NCBI GenBank assembly: GCA_007115705.1
Contig: QXEO01002089.1
Span: 869,598 to 933,597, forward strand
DNA: 64,000 nucleotides
Direction of reading: 5' to 3'
Source of the DNA: Dactylis glomerata
Lineage: Eukaryota > Streptophyta > Magnoliopsida > Poales > Poaceae
The position numbers and the translations under genes are program-made. Below are positions 25,745 to 37,232 of this stretch, piece after piece (position 1 is the stretch's first letter; the number at the start of each line of letters is the position of its first letter). Below the pieces are notes generated by a model. The model had not been told where the DNA came from. It did not search any database and saw only the letters and a list, made by a program, of their open reading frames with translations.

Positions 25745-26340
25745 TTATTTAGGGGGTGTATCACATGCTATAGTATCAGATAAAGCCACGTGAGATCCTA
25801 TTGAATTCTCACTTATTCGGCTGCAAGCGGTGTGAAGGTGTGTAGCCGAATTATGGATATCTGAAGTTGCATATGGTGCTGAAAAATTAGTAACATAAGG
25901 TGTAACATATGATGGTTCAGAATAATTGGCCAAATAGCTACTAGTACCATAGCAAGTCGCGCTGTCCATCGACATGTACGAAGGTGAAGCAAAAAATTGC
26001 AAGTTATTTGCCGATGAATAAAAGGGTGAAACATTATTTTGCATATTATTAAAATTTATAACATTAGATGCTTCATATTGGTTAACTGAATTCATCATGT
26101 TGTTCATCGGCATATGAACTTCTGGGGCTGCCGATGCATGAGAATTTGAATATACTTGCTAAAAGTTGTCAAAATTATAACAAGTTGAAAGACGCATATT
26201 ATTTTGCATTGGCGTTTGCACATAGCAAGAATTAGGGCTAGCCGATGCAGTATTCATATTAAAGAATCTAGCAACTTCAGCATAAGAATTATTTACATCT
26301 ACAAAAGAAGATTGAGAATTCATGTTACCGTTGTAGACTG
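25745..26340 (-). pseudogene. Asn/Ser-rich N-terminal remnant of the element F protein
   Basis: Runs from just inside the primer site. It is Asn/Ser/Tyr-rich (NNMMNSVNQYE, NNMQNNVSPFYSS), i.e. probably disordered. One in-frame TAG sits at 26159-26161 (context N-F-stop-Q-V-Y) and is explainable as CAG to TAG. It ends at TAA 25745. Confidence 0.4.
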
Positions 26341-26400
26341 CAGCTTCTTGATGACACTCTTTACGTATCAGGAACGGGCCGGAGACCGGTCGATGCTTCG

Positions 26401-26418
26401 TCCCCAGCGGAGTCACCA
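26401..26418 (-). other. Primer binding site of element F
   Basis: Minus strand TGGTGACTCCGCTGGGGA, four bases inside the LTR. It resembles TGGCGACTCCACTGGGGA, the tRNA-Arg-type site used by Tat/Ogre elements. Confidence 0.65.
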
Positions 26419-26422
26419 ATTG

Positions 26423-26937
26423 TGTTGGCACGCAAAAACTGCCACGCAACACCGAGATAATTGTCGTGCTTTCATGATGACGAACGGGTGCTTTCCGAGC
26501 AAAGCAACAAAGATCCCCTCACTTTTACGGAGGAGAGACGATCGCTTTTCAGTGCAAAGTAGCAAAGATTGAACCAAACCCTAAAGCTGCTAGGGCTCAG
26601 CAGAGATGAACGATAAAAAATAAAGATAAAAAAAACAAAGGTAAAAAAATAGATGCATATATCGATAGATTCGATTGTCCCTGTTCCTCAATCGGCCGTG
26701 GCCTTTATATCGGCGCTGGACTTCGCTCGTGCGGTTACGAAACTGTAAAATCGAAACAGAATAAAACTTGTCCTTCCTTCTGTTGCTGTCTAGAAGCAAT
26801 GGCTGCCTAACTTATTTGCTAGCGTGGTCACGTATAACCGGGTACCAAGAAATAATATAATATTCCGGCAAGGATGCTAATGATACCCGATAATGATTCA
26901 ATCTTATAGCCTGTACGTGCATGTACTCGTCGCCTTT
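26423..26937 (-). repeat. 5' LTR of element F, truncated
   Basis: Matches 20882-21403. It stops at ...GTCGCCTTT, where the 3' LTR of D begins. Confidence 0.8.
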
Positions 26938-27818
26938 ATGTTATCTCTATGTTGTTTATAATCTTGCATGCTCTCCATTATTAGTAGATATCTTAGCTGA
27001 GTAGATGCCAGTGACTTCAAGAGGGAGTATTTATGCTCGATAATTGGATTCATGCCTCTATTTAATCTGGGGGAGTGACAGAAACCTCTAAGGTTGTAGA
27101 TGTTTTGTTGCCACTAGGGAGAAAACAACATTCTTGCGTCCAAGCATATTTGCTTTGTTTACTTTATGCACTTTGCTTAATGCAGTTATCTTTTGTTCGC
27201 AATTTAATACTCAAGTGGTACTTGGATGACTCCTCGCGAGTGGATTATTAGTCATAGATACAGTTGGATTACGGTATATGTATTTTGTCGTAATGCCCAG
27301 AGTGAATCCTATAATGATCCTCATGACATATGTACGTTATCTTTATTCTATCAATTGCCCAACTGTAATTTGTTTACCCAGCATGTTGTTATTTATCTTA
27401 TGGAGAGACACCACTAGTGAACTATGGACCCCGGTCCGATTTCCTTTACATTGCTATACCATTTTACTTTACTCACACTGTTTACTTTCTTGCATACTAT
27501 TGTCCTTTTACCACTCAATACGCTCAATCCTTTGTTTACAGCAAACCGGTGAGATTAACAACCTCATCGTAAGTAGGGAGCAATGTTCTTGGTTGTGTTG
27601 TGTGCAGGTTTCATGTTGCTGCTAGGTGAAGAAACACCAGCAATATTCCTGGCGCCATTGTCTGGAGTGTCACGAAGCTAGCAAGCATCACCTTCTGAAG
27701 TTTGGTTTTCTCCTACTGGTTCGATAAACCTTGGTTTCACAACTGAGGGAAGACTTGCTGTTGTGCTCATCATACCTTCCTCTTGGAGTTCCCAACGGGC
27801 TATACTTACACGACATCA
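26938..27818 (+). repeat. 3' LTR of D, terminal part
   Basis: Begins mid-LTR (ATGTTATCTCTATG) and ends TACACGACATCA, followed by TSD GTGTA. Degenerate relative to I and K. Confidence 0.8.
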
Positions 27819-27823
27819 GTGTA

Positions 27824-28188
27824 CTAATAACATCTACACATGAGCCTAGCATATTAAAACGATCAAAAACTTTCCTAGCTTCTATAACAACATCTCTAAA
27901 TTCTTTACACAAAGTTTCCAGAATAAATTCTCTCTTTTCAGTGTCTTCAACATCATGAAGTTTAAGAAACATTTGATGTATTATGGGGTTAAGGTTAGCA
28001 AACCTAGCCTCCAACATGTGAACTAAGTAGGCAACATTTTCATAATTAGGAGCAAGTTCGGCTAAGGATCTATCCTTAATATCTTTGTTCCTACTGACAT
28101 GATTAAAGAATTCTGCAAGGTTATCCTTGCCAATTATAGAACCATTACCTACTGATAACTTTTTCAGAACATACTCATAGATCGACAT
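27824..28188 (-). pseudogene. N-terminal part of the ~200-aa protein gene of element C
   Basis: ATG at 28188. About 117 codons align with the start of the K protein: MSI, VGNGSIIGK, EEFFNH-like, SLAELAP, LEARFANLNP, FLKLHDVED, EKREFILETLCKEF and IEARKVFDRFN. I judge roughly 60% identity by eye. The frame runs cleanly into the D insertion and resumes at 17695. Conservation of protein over silent sites suggests the protein was under selection before this copy died. Confidence 0.7.
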
Positions 28189-28344
28189 AATGAACTAAAA
28201 ATAAGGTAACAAAATACCAACTATAAAAGGAACTATTTTCTTGTATTTTTGATAAAAAGATGTAAACAAGATAAAGTAAAGAAACTAAGTAAAACAATAA
28301 CAAAGTAAAGAGATTGGAAGTGAGAGACTCCCTTGCAGAAATCC

Positions 28345-28362
28345 TCTTTCTCTCCAGCAACG
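28345..28362 (-). other. Degenerate primer binding site of element C
   Basis: At the expected place, but with several differences from the tRNA-Asp complement, all of transition type. Unlikely to work now. Confidence 0.6.
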
Positions 28363-28373
28363 ACGCCGGAAAA

Positions 28374-28997
28374 CAGTCTTGATGTCTCCAAGGACCCATT
28401 GGGAAACCCCAAGAGGAAGGTATGATGAGCACAACAGTAAGTTTTCCCTCAGTATGAAACCAAAGTTTAATCAACCAGTAGGAGAAAGAAATCACTTCTG
28501 AAGGTTGTTTCTATCTGGAGCCAGAAGAAAGTTGATGGTGCGGTGTCGGCACCAGCAGCAACGTGGAACCTGCACACAACACAACTAAAATACTTTGCCC
28601 CAACTTACAGTGAGGTTGTCAATCTCACTGGTTTGTTAAAAACAAAGGATTAAACGTACAGTATGGAAAGAGATGTTTGTTTGTGGTGAAGTAAAATAAT
28701 ACTTACGGAAAGTAAATAGTGCTTGCAGTAGATGGTAATATAAATGTAAAAGAATGGACCAGGGTCCACAGTTCACTAGAGGTGTCTCTCCATAAAGTTA
28801 TAACATGCTGGGTAAACAAATTACAGTTGGACAATTGAAAAAATAGAGAATGCATAACAATGCATGTACATGACATGAAGATCACTATGAGATTTATTTG
28901 GGCATTACAACATAATACATAGACCGTAATCCAACTACATCTATGACTAATAATCCACCCTCGGGATATCATCCGAACAACCTTTGGGTATGAAGTT
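28374..28997 (-). repeat. 5' LTR of C, first part
   Basis: Reverse-orientation LTR, starting TGATGTCTCC. It is interrupted by element H after AAGTT (28993-28997). Confidence 0.7.
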
Positions 28998-29623
28998 TGA
29001 TACGTCCAAAACGTATCTACTTTCCCGAACACTTTTGCTATTGTTTCTCCTCTAATTTGTGTGTTTTGAATACAACTAACATGGACTAACGCAGTTTTTA
29101 GCAGAATTGCCCTGGTGTCTTATTTTTGTGCATAAATCCAACTTTCAGGAAAAATCCTAGAAAATACTGCAAAATTCCTATTTTACCAGAAGACCCACGA
29201 AGCCAGAAGATGAGACAGAGAGGGGCTGGGAGGCCACCTCACCACCTGGTGGCGCCCAGGCCTGGCCGCGCCAGGGTATGGTGAGGCTACCCCAGCCGCT
29301 TCTTCGATCCCTCCTTTTGCCTACATATACCCTTCGACCTGAAACTATCGGGGGTTCGGCGTTTTTCCCAGATAGACTTCTGCTGTGCCACCACCATTTG
29401 AAACCGCAATTCAGAATCAGAAACTCCGTTCTGGCACTCTGCCGGGACGGGGATTTGGAGGAGATCTTCATCACCATCATCACCGACGTCTCTCCATCAA
29501 CCATCCATGACTCCCCCATCCATGTGTGAGTAATTCCCGCTGTAGGCGAAGGGGATGGTAGGATTTGAATGAGATCATTCTTGTAATTTGCTATGAGATT
29601 GTTAGGGCATGGTGCCTAGTATC
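28998..29623 (+). repeat. 5' LTR of H, truncated
   Basis: Corresponds to 37233-37860 of the 3' LTR with clear divergence. The promoter has CCTACATATACCC near 29320. Confidence 0.75.
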
Positions 29624-29723
29624 CATCAGAAACCGCGATTCGAAACCAGAAACTCCGTTCTGGCACCCTGTCAGGACGGGGATTTGGAGGAGATCTTTAT
29701 CACCATCATAACCGACGTCTCTC
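29624..29723 (+). repeat. Second LTR piece of H (left of I)
   Basis: Restarts at CATCAGAAACCGCG, which lies upstream of where the previous piece stopped, so part of the LTR is duplicated. It resembles the 3' LTR more than the first piece does, suggesting recombination between copies. It resumes at 36725 after I. Confidence 0.7.
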
Positions 29724-31352
29724 TGATACGTCTCAAACGTATCTATAATTTTTGATGCTCCATTCTTCGTTTTACACCATTTGCCTACTGTTTCGTTACA
29801 CTTAGTGGCATTTTTATACATTTTCCGGAACTAACCTATTAACGAAGTGCCACAGTGCCAGTTTCCTGTTTTCTACTATTTTTGTGTTTCAGAAGTGATA
29901 CACAGGAAATATTCTCAGAATTGGACGAAACAAGTTCCTGAAGTCATATTTCACCGGGGAGCTCCCAAACATCCGAAGACCTGACGGAGGGGGGCCACGA
30001 GGCCCCCACACACAGGGGCGGCGCGGCCTAGCCCCTGGCCGCGCCACCCCCTTGTGAGGCCACGTGGTCCACCCTCTGACAGCCCCCTTTCGCCTATATA
30101 TACCCCCTGACGAGAAAAACCTAAGGGCCCGATCAGTTTTCCAGAATACATCGCGATCCGCCGCCGCCGTCGACCCGAAGATCGGGAGGGTCCAGAAGCT
30201 CTTAACGGCACCCTGCCGGAGAGGGGAATCGCCACCGGAGGTCTCCTTCATCGCCATGATTGCCTCCGGAGCGATGAGTGAGTAGTCTACATTGGACTAT
30301 GGGTCCATAGCAGTAGCTAGATGGTTGTATTCTCCACCATGTGCTTTATGTTTAGATCTCATGAGCTGCCTTACATGATTGAGATCACTATTATGTAATT
30401 CTATGATGTTGGTTTGTTGGGATCCGATGAATATTGGTGTTTATGATTAAGTTGTTGTACTGAATTATATCTTTTGTTATCTCTATGTTGTTTATGATCT
30501 TGCATGCTCTCCGTTGTTAGTAGCTATCTTGGCCGAGTAGTTGCTAGTGACTCCAAGAGGGGGTATTTATGCTCGATAGTGGGTTCATGCCTCTATTTCA
30601 CCTGGGGGAGTGACAGAAACCTCTAAGGTGGTAGATGTGCTATTGCTACTAGGGAGAAAACAACATTCATATGCTCAAGGGCATATGCTTTGTTTACATT
30701 ACACACTTTGCTTAATGCAATTATCTGTTGTTCGCAACTTAATACTTCTAGGGTGTTCGGATGATATCCCCGGGGGTGGATTATTAGTCATAGATGCAGC
30801 TGGATGGCGGTCTATGTATTTTGTTGTAATGCCCAGAGTAAATCTCATAGTGATCTTCTTGACATAACATGTTAGCTCTATTCTATCAATTGCCCAACTG
30901 TAATTTGTTTACCCAGCATGTTATTTTATCTATGGAGAGACACCACTAGTGAACTGTGGACCCCGGTCCTATTTTAATTATATTGCAATCAACTGTTTAC
31001 TTTTCCCGCACTGTTTACTTTACTAGCATATTACTACTGTTTTCCACTCGATACACTCTTAATCTTTGTTTCATGCAAACCGGTGAGATTGACAACCTCA
31101 TCGCAAGTTGGGGACAAAGTATTTGTTTGTGTGTGTGCAGGTTCCACAAACACCTTCAGTCGTCACCGTCTCTCTTCTCTTGATCGACATTAAACCTTGG
31201 TTTCTTAACTGAGGGAAAACTAGCCGCTACACTCATCATACCTTCCTCTTGGGGTTCCCAACGGGCTGGTCAAGCACCACGCACAAGGACGTCTGCTTCC
31301 ACATCAACCATACGCCAACATCAATACTTTTCTGGCGCCATCACCGGTAGCA
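29724..31352 (+). repeat. 5' LTR of element I
   Basis: 1629 bp, TG...CA. It ends CACCGGTAGCA, ten bases before the primer site. Confidence 0.92.
30095..30102 (+). promoter_or_regulatory. TATA box in the 5' LTR of I
   Basis: TATATATA within CGCCTATATATACCCCC, about 370 bp into the LTR. The same CGCCTATA context recurs in every LTR copy (TATAAAG in E and J), so this is the likely U3 promoter, leaving over 1.2 kb of R-U5. Confidence 0.7.
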
Positions 31353-31362
31353 GCCACTTTTC

Positions 31363-31380
31363 TGGCGCCGTTGCCGGGGA
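31363..31380 (+). other. Primer binding site of element I (tRNA-Asp)
   Basis: TGGCGCCGTTGCCGGGGA, a perfect complement of the tRNA-Asp 3' end. Confidence 0.87.
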
Positions 31381-31564
31381 AGAGAGAAGACTTCTGCGAG
31401 GGGAGTTCTTCGCACACACATTCTTTACTTTGTTATTTGTTTGCTTTACTTTATTTTATTTTACCTGCATTGCTTTTATATCAAAAACCCAAAAAAATTA
31501 GAATCCTTGGTAGTTGTTATTTTTGTTGGTCTGTTATTGTCTTGCTTTATCATGCTTTCTATCA

Positions 31565-32572
31565 ATGGTTGGTTTCTTTGAAACTAATTCTTTTTGGCAA
31601 GGTGGGTTCACGGAAGAGCAGCAAAATTATTATGATGAACACCGCTTGTCACAAAAAGGGAAACACTTATGGGAACAAATCAATAGATTATATATCATTG
31701 CTAGAAATGTGTGCTCTACTTATAATGTTACTTATTGCTTTGATGAATCTTGTTGCTATAGGAGGTATAAACACCTCCCTTTTCAATGTGAGTATAATGA
31801 TGATGTTACCATATCTTCTTATATTAATGGAAATTACGACTTTTATGATGTGGAACAAATTGAAGAATTTATTGCTTGGAAGGGTGCATTCGAACTTGCT
31901 TATTTGCTTGAAAATATTGATGATGCACCTTATAAATATGAGGTTTATGATATACTCACATTTTGCTTTGATAATTACAAGGAAGGAAATGGCTATATTC
32001 TTAAATATCTTAATAGATGCTCTCCAACGGAAGAGACTAATGCCTTGAAGGAGCCTATGGAAGAAGAAATTGGAAGCTCATTGGATGAAAAAGAGGAGGA
32101 GAGTGATGATCAAGAGGAGGAAGAATGGAGCTACCCATGTCTACCTCCCAATAAGAGTAACTCTTTAACTAATACCTTATTTGATCACCCTCCATGCTTA
32201 ACAAAGGAGGGTGAGTGTGATATTTATATTGTTGATTTTGTTCATGATGCTACTGAAAATCATTATGAGAGAGGAAAATATGGTTGTTGGGATTCTCATG
32301 TTAATAAAACACCTCTCTTTTTATTGAAAGTTCTGAAATTGCTCTTGTTTTATCTACCCATACTTGTGGCTATGCACTTCTTTGATTTATTTTCTTACAA
32401 GATTCCTATGCATAGGAAGTGGGTTAGACTTAAATGTGTTTTATATTTGCTCCTTTATGCTCTCTTTTACTTCAATTCATATTTATTATGTGAGCATCTT
32501 CTGATATTACTTGATTCGCAATTTTCTGCGCCTAGCTCAAAGGCGTTAAAGAAAAGCACTCTTGGGAGATAA
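31565..32572 (+). CDS. Unknown 335-aa protein of element I with two membrane segments
   Basis: The start is taken at ATG 31565 (MVGFFETNSFW); an open stretch upstream lacks a better ATG. The N-terminal 160 residues are Tyr/Cys/Phe-rich and soluble-looking. A strongly acidic segment follows (about 161-182, DEKEEESDDQEEEE). Then come ECDIYIVDFVHDA and ERGKYG, and two hydrophobic helices at about 256-275 and 293-316, separated by the basic PMHRKWVRLK. The last 19 codons read through the shared hairpin block in a frame not used by A, B or K. I recognise no domain. The layout loosely recalls env-like ORFs of Athila elements, but this is weak. Confidence 0.6.
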   Translation: MVGFFETNSFWQGGFTEEQQNYYDEHRLSQKGKHLWEQINRLYIIARNVCSTYNVTYCFDESCCYRRYKHLPFQCEYNDDVTISSYINGNYDFYDVEQIEEFIAWKGAFELAYLLENIDDAPYKYEVYDILTFCFDNYKEGNGYILKYLNRCSPTEETNALKEPMEEEIGSSLDEKEEESDDQEEEEWSYPCLPPNKSNSLTNTLFDHPPCLTKEGECDIYIVDFVHDATENHYERGKYGCWDSHVNKTPLFLLKVLKLLLFYLPILVAMHFFDLFSYKIPMHRKWVRLKCVLYLLLYALFYFNSYLLCEHLLILLDSQFSAPSSKALKKSTLGR

Positions 32573-35076
32573 CCCAATGTTTTCTTTACAGTACTTTTTC
32601 TTTTATTTGAGTCGTGAAAGTCATTACTACTGTAATGACCGCTCCTTATCTTGTTTATTTCGTTTTTGTGCCAAGAGAAGCCTCTAATTTGAGTGAGGTA
32701 AAGATTTGGGGTTATTGCTGTCCTGAAACTGTTTTCGGTGCTGCACCGTAAAAATTCGTGAAAATTCTCTGTTTATCTTTGGACCTGCGATTTCTTGTGC
32801 ATATGTCCCAGGTTATATCCAAACTTTTCTTAGTTGAACACTTTTTGATTTGAGCAACAGAAAATCCCTCAAAAATTCGTCCTTTGTCAGCTGTTCAGTT
32901 TTGACAGTTTTCTGCCAATATTTGTTTTTGCCACTTTATCGCTTTCTTTTGAGTTCTTTTTTATCATGGAACTCTTGTGGAAGTTGCTACAGTAGTATAT
33001 ACTTTATATGTGGTGGTTTTGGGTTGAAACCTGAAGCTAAAAGAGGTTGAATATATTTTATGCTTACACTAATGTTGCTAATAGAATTGTGTTTAGTTTT
33101 GTATGAAGGAAGTTTTCAAGTGTAGGGATTGGAGAATGATGAGATGAGTTGAAGAATGGACAAAAGCTCAAGCTTGGGGATGCCCAGCACCCCAAGAAAT
33201 ATCCAAGAAGTACAAGCGCAAAGCTTGGGGATGCCCCCGAGGCACCCCTTCTTCATCGGCAAAAATCAGGTCACCTTTCAAAACACTATATTTTTATTGC
33301 TTCATGCACTATGTATTTTTCTTGGAGCGTCAGTTGTTTTAGTTTACTTAGTTTGCTTAGTTTGTTTGTTTGCTGCAATAAATGGTTGGACCCCAACAAA
33401 TTCCCTTTGGAGGAGATGTACTCGTTTTCATTTGCAAAGAACGCTCTAGTTTTCATTCTTATTTAAAATCGAGCGTTCTACTTTTTCTGCTACTGCTTTT
33501 GGTTTTCGTTTTTGCCTTGATTTGCGTTCAGATCTTTTCATATCTTTTCATCAAGGTGTATTTTTGCCTCTGGACTTTATTGGTTTTCATCAAAAGAGGT
33601 ATCTTTAAAAAAATTCAAATGGTGTTGGAAAAGAGAAAAAGCTTTGTGCAAAATAGTGGTACAAGAAGGAGCTTGTGTAGACTGCGGCTTAGGCTTTTTC
33701 ATGTCATGCTAGATGTCTTTTTGATAGTTTGCTTAGTGGTTTTGATGTAGCATGACTTGTCTCAAATAACTGAGATTGCTTAATGAGCCTTTGAAAAAAT
33801 CATGCGTTGTTTTTATTGTATGGAAGCATTATTTTGGTTTTCTCCTTGATGCTTTATTTGGGTTGACTTGGCGCATGCTCACACATGTTAGACTCTTCCA
33901 AAGTCGCCAATAGCCTTCATGATCATTTAGTTTTTGACTTTTGATGCCATCTTATGATTCTTTTAATGTCGCTTTGTCGCTTTGCATGATTATGGCCATT
34001 ATTGCTCTCTTAGTTGGTCGCTCCCAGTCTTTTGCTAGCCCTCACCTTGTACTGAGTATGAGCTCTACTCGTGCATCCAACTCCTAAAAGCCAAGTTTGC
34101 CATTGTGTCCACTATAAACTCCTATGCATGGTATTTGTAAGCCATTCCAAAGTAAATTTTCATGTGCTACCTTTCAAAAACCTTCAAAATACTTCTCGTT
34201 TTGTGACACTATTTTCAGCTCATGGGGACGTAGTGGTCGGATTTGCTATCTTCCATATTGCTTATTCCAAAAAAGAAAAAAAAAGAGAAAAAAAATAAAA
34301 GAAAAAAGGCACTCCTCCATGGTATGTGAATGTTGGTGGGCACCCGATGGAATCGGTTAGCCATGGTATGTGAAAGGAAAAAGGTGGGGAGGAGTGCCAA
34401 GTTTTATAAAAAGAGCACCAAAGTGCCAATCTCTCTCTCAAAAACTTGCTTCATTTTTGTATGGAAGATAGTAAAAACCCCATTGCCAGTCGTTGACAAA
34501 GACAACCACCTCTCAAAATCAAGTTTTTATCTCTGTTTTACAAAATGAAAAGCTCTAGCACATGCTAAATCACTGCTTTCCTCTGCGAAGGGCCTTTCTT
34601 TTACTTTTATGTTGAGTCACCACCTTCTTTCTTTATGCACCATTAAGAGAGCATAGTTGTCATTCTTAGTGTGATATGCATTATCCCAAGGTTCATTGAT
34701 TGACTCATATTGTTGGTTTCACTTGTTCTTAAATTATTTGTATCTAGTCGCCCTCTTAAACTTTGAGGTGTCCTATGCATTTATGTTTTGCTCTCTTTGA
34801 AGGACAAGCTGAAAACCACTTGTATGTTTTTCCTTATGATTTGAACACACGTTTGACTTTCATTGTTTCATTATCATGATCTTTTGTTTGTGTTCATTTG
34901 CATGTTTACAACATGGTTGCTAAGTTCTTATTGTCATGATTATATCTTCATGCCCATGTTTTATGTTCTATTGATCCCAGCTCACCAATGCTTATATATA
35001 TGATCAAGATTGTGTAGGTGCATGTCACCTCAAAAATTATTCTTTGTTATCACTTACCTACTCGAGGATGAGCAGG
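32573..35076 (+). other. Noncoding 3' region of element I (version 2)
   Basis: 2.5 kb collinear with K and C. Contains two internal AAGCTTGGGGATGC copies near 33173 and 33222, an A-rich tract at 34267-34308, and the version-2 module (about 34083-34585). Several short frames (33149-33750) are not preserved between copies. Confidence 0.7.
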
Positions 35077-35095
35077 AGTTAAGCTTGGGGATGCT
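35077..35095 (+). other. Polypurine tract of element I
   Basis: AGTTAAGCTTGGGGATGCT, abutting the 3' LTR. Confidence 0.75.
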
Positions 35096-36724
35096 TGATA
35101 CGTCTCAAACGTATCTATAATTTTTGATGCTCCATGCTTCGTTTTACACCATTTGCCTACTGTTTCGTTACACTTAGTGGCATTTTTATACATTTTCCGG
35201 AACTAACCTATTAACGAAGTGCCACAGTGCCAGTTTCCTGTTTTCTGCTGTTTTTGTGTTTCAGAAGTGATACACAGGAAATATTCTCGGAATTGGACGA
35301 AACAAGTTCCTGAAGTCATATTTCACCGGGGAGCTCCCAAACATCCGAAGACCTGACGGAGGGGGGCCACGAGGCCCCCACACACAGGGGCGGCAAGGCC
35401 TAGCCCCTGGCCGCGCCACCCCCTTGTGAGGCCACGTGGTCCACCCTCTGACAGCCCCCTTTCGCCTATATATACCCCCTGACGAGAAAAACCTATGGGC
35501 CCGATCAGTTTTCCAGAATACATCGCGATCCGCCGCCGCCGTCGACCCGAAGATCGGGAGGGTCCAGAAGCTCTTCCCGGCACCCTGCCGGAGAGGGGAA
35601 TCGCCACCGGAGGTCTCCTTCATCGCCATGATTGCCTCCGGAGCGATGAGTGAGTAGTCTACCTTGGACTATGGGTCCATAGCAGTAGCTAGATGGTTGT
35701 CTTCTCCACCATGTGCTTCATGTTTAGATCTCATGAGCTGCCTTACATGATTGAGATCACTATTATGTAATTCTATGATGTTGGTTTGTTGGGATCCGAT
35801 GAATATTGGTGTTTATGATTAAGTTGCTGTACTGAATTATATCTTTTGTTATCTCTATGTTGTTTATGATCTTGCATGCTCTCCGTTGTTAGTAGCTATC
35901 TTGGCCGAGTAGTTGCTAGTGACTCCAAGAGGGGGTATTTATGCTCGATAGTGGGTTCATGCCTCTATTTCACCTGGGGGAGTGACAGAAACCTCTAAGG
36001 TGGTAGATGTGCTGTTGCTACTAGGGAGAAAACAACATTCATATGCTCAAGGGCATATGCTTTGTTTACATTACACACTTTGCTTAATGCAATTATCTGT
36101 TGTTCGCAACTTAATACTTCTAGGGTGTTCGGATGATATCCCCGGGGGTGGATTATTAGTCATAGATGCAGCTGGATGGCGGTCTATGTATTTTGTTGTA
36201 ATGCCCAGAGTAAATCTCATAGTGATCTTCTTGACATAACACGTTAGCTCTATTCTATCAATTGCCCAACTGTAATTTGTTTACCCAGCATGTTATTTTA
36301 TCTATGGAGAGACACCACTAGTGAACTGTGGACCCCGGTCCTATTTTAATTATATTGCAATCAACTGTTTACTTTTCCCGCACTGTTTACTTTACTAGCA
36401 TTTTACTACTGTTTCCCACTCGATACACTCATAACCTTTGTTTCAAGCAAACCGGTGAGATTGACAACCTCATCGCAAGTTGGGGACAAAGTATTTGTTT
36501 GTGTGTGTGCAGGTTCCACAAACACCTTCAGTCGTCACCGTCTCTCTTCTCTTGATCGACATTAAACCTTGGTTTCTTAACTGAGGGAAAACTAGCCGCT
36601 ACACTCATCATACCTTCCTCTTGGGGTTCCCAACGGGCTGGTCAAGCACCACGCACAAGGACGTCTGCTTCCACATCAACCATACGCCAACATCAATACT
36701 TTTCTGGCGCCATCACCGGTAGCA
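35096..36724 (+). repeat. 3' LTR of element I
   Basis: 1629 bp, same length as the 5' LTR, ending GGTAGCA before TSD CTCTC. Confidence 0.92.
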
Positions 36725-36997
36725 CTCTCCATCAACCATCCATGACTCCCCCATCCATGTGTGAGTAATTCCCGCTGTAGGTGAATGGGATGGTAGGGAT
36801 TGGATGAGATCATTCATGTAATTTTCTATGAGATTGTTCGGGCATGGTGCCTAGTATCTACTGTTAGTGCTTATGACATTGTTGCAACTTGTTGTGCTTA
36901 ATGCTTGTCACTTTGGGCCCGAGTGCCATGATCTCAGATCTGAACTTGTTATTGTTTTATGATGATACTTGTTGTTTATGATCTTACCTACAAGTTG
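36725..36997 (+). repeat. Second LTR piece of H (right of I)
   Basis: Continues the LTR piece after I, to CTACAAGTTG; sequence after this is not LTR. Confidence 0.7.
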
Positions 36998-37232
36998 GCT
37001 TCTTATGTTTCATGTTGCTTGTTATTAGTGCATTGGCACTCTTTCATAGCTTGCTTGACTACGAGATAACATTAGTTGCGTATTTCTTATTATGAATTGC
37101 CTGAGTACTTGATCATATAGTGAGAATATATACATCTTGTAAAGCAATTGTGTTCGTGAAAGTTTCTTTTATCGCTCTCAGTTGTTAACTGAATTGCTTG
37201 AGGACAAGCAAATCGCTAAGCTTGGGGGGAGT
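36998..37232 (+). other. Interior remnant and polypurine tract of H
   Basis: 235 bp of non-LTR sequence ending TAAGCTTGGGGGGAGT, the polypurine tract directly before the 3' LTR. No ORF. Confidence 0.65.

Larger units (their letters stand above)
20882..26937 (-). mobile_element. Element F: non-autonomous Tat-like Gypsy element
   Basis: Minus-strand element with a 3' LTR at 20882-21604, an interior with gag-region remnants, a tRNA-Arg-like primer site at 26401-26418, and a truncated 5' LTR at 26423-26937. Its LTR, primer site and polypurine tract (ACAGGGGGGCATG) all differ from the surrounding family. No polymerase or integrase is seen. F inserted after CTTGG (20877-20881); the right TSD was lost in the deletion that also gutted D. 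The many CGGCCAA-containing segments at 21700-22000 look like degenerate repeats. Confidence 0.7.
17696..27818 (+). mobile_element. Element D: gutted LTR retrotransposon inserted in the ORF of C
   Basis: Flanked by a perfect TSD GTGTA (17691-17695 and 27819-27823). Only LTR sequence remains: 5' LTR 17696-18217 plus 19886-20881, and the last part of the 3' LTR 26938-27818. The interior is gone. Solo LTR E and element F lie inside. The last ~0.9 kb of LTR repeats sequence already present left of F, so D was a two-LTR element; a deletion running from the outer LTR of F into the 3' LTR of D removed the interior. The junction near 26934-26937 shares CTTT. Confidence 0.8.
29724..36724 (+). mobile_element. 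Element I: complete non-autonomous Athila-like element
   Basis: 7001 bp with a perfect TSD CTCTC (29719-29723, 36725-36729). The two LTRs are 1629 bp each, and I see about 20 differences by eye, so it is young. Primer site 31363-31380, ORF 31565-32572, version-2 3' region and polypurine tract 35077-35095. The ORF is unlike that of any other copy here. No polymerase genes. Confidence 0.92.

Noticed and set aside
17696..27818. D as a simple solo LTR with F inserted
   Set aside because: The sequence right of F repeats LTR sequence already present left of F instead of continuing from the insertion point, so two LTRs were present before deletion.
34215..34400. Short ORF over the A-rich tract of I (and 46803-47024 in K)
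   Set aside because: Low-complexity Phe/Lys translation of a homopolymer-rich tract in the noncoding 3' region.
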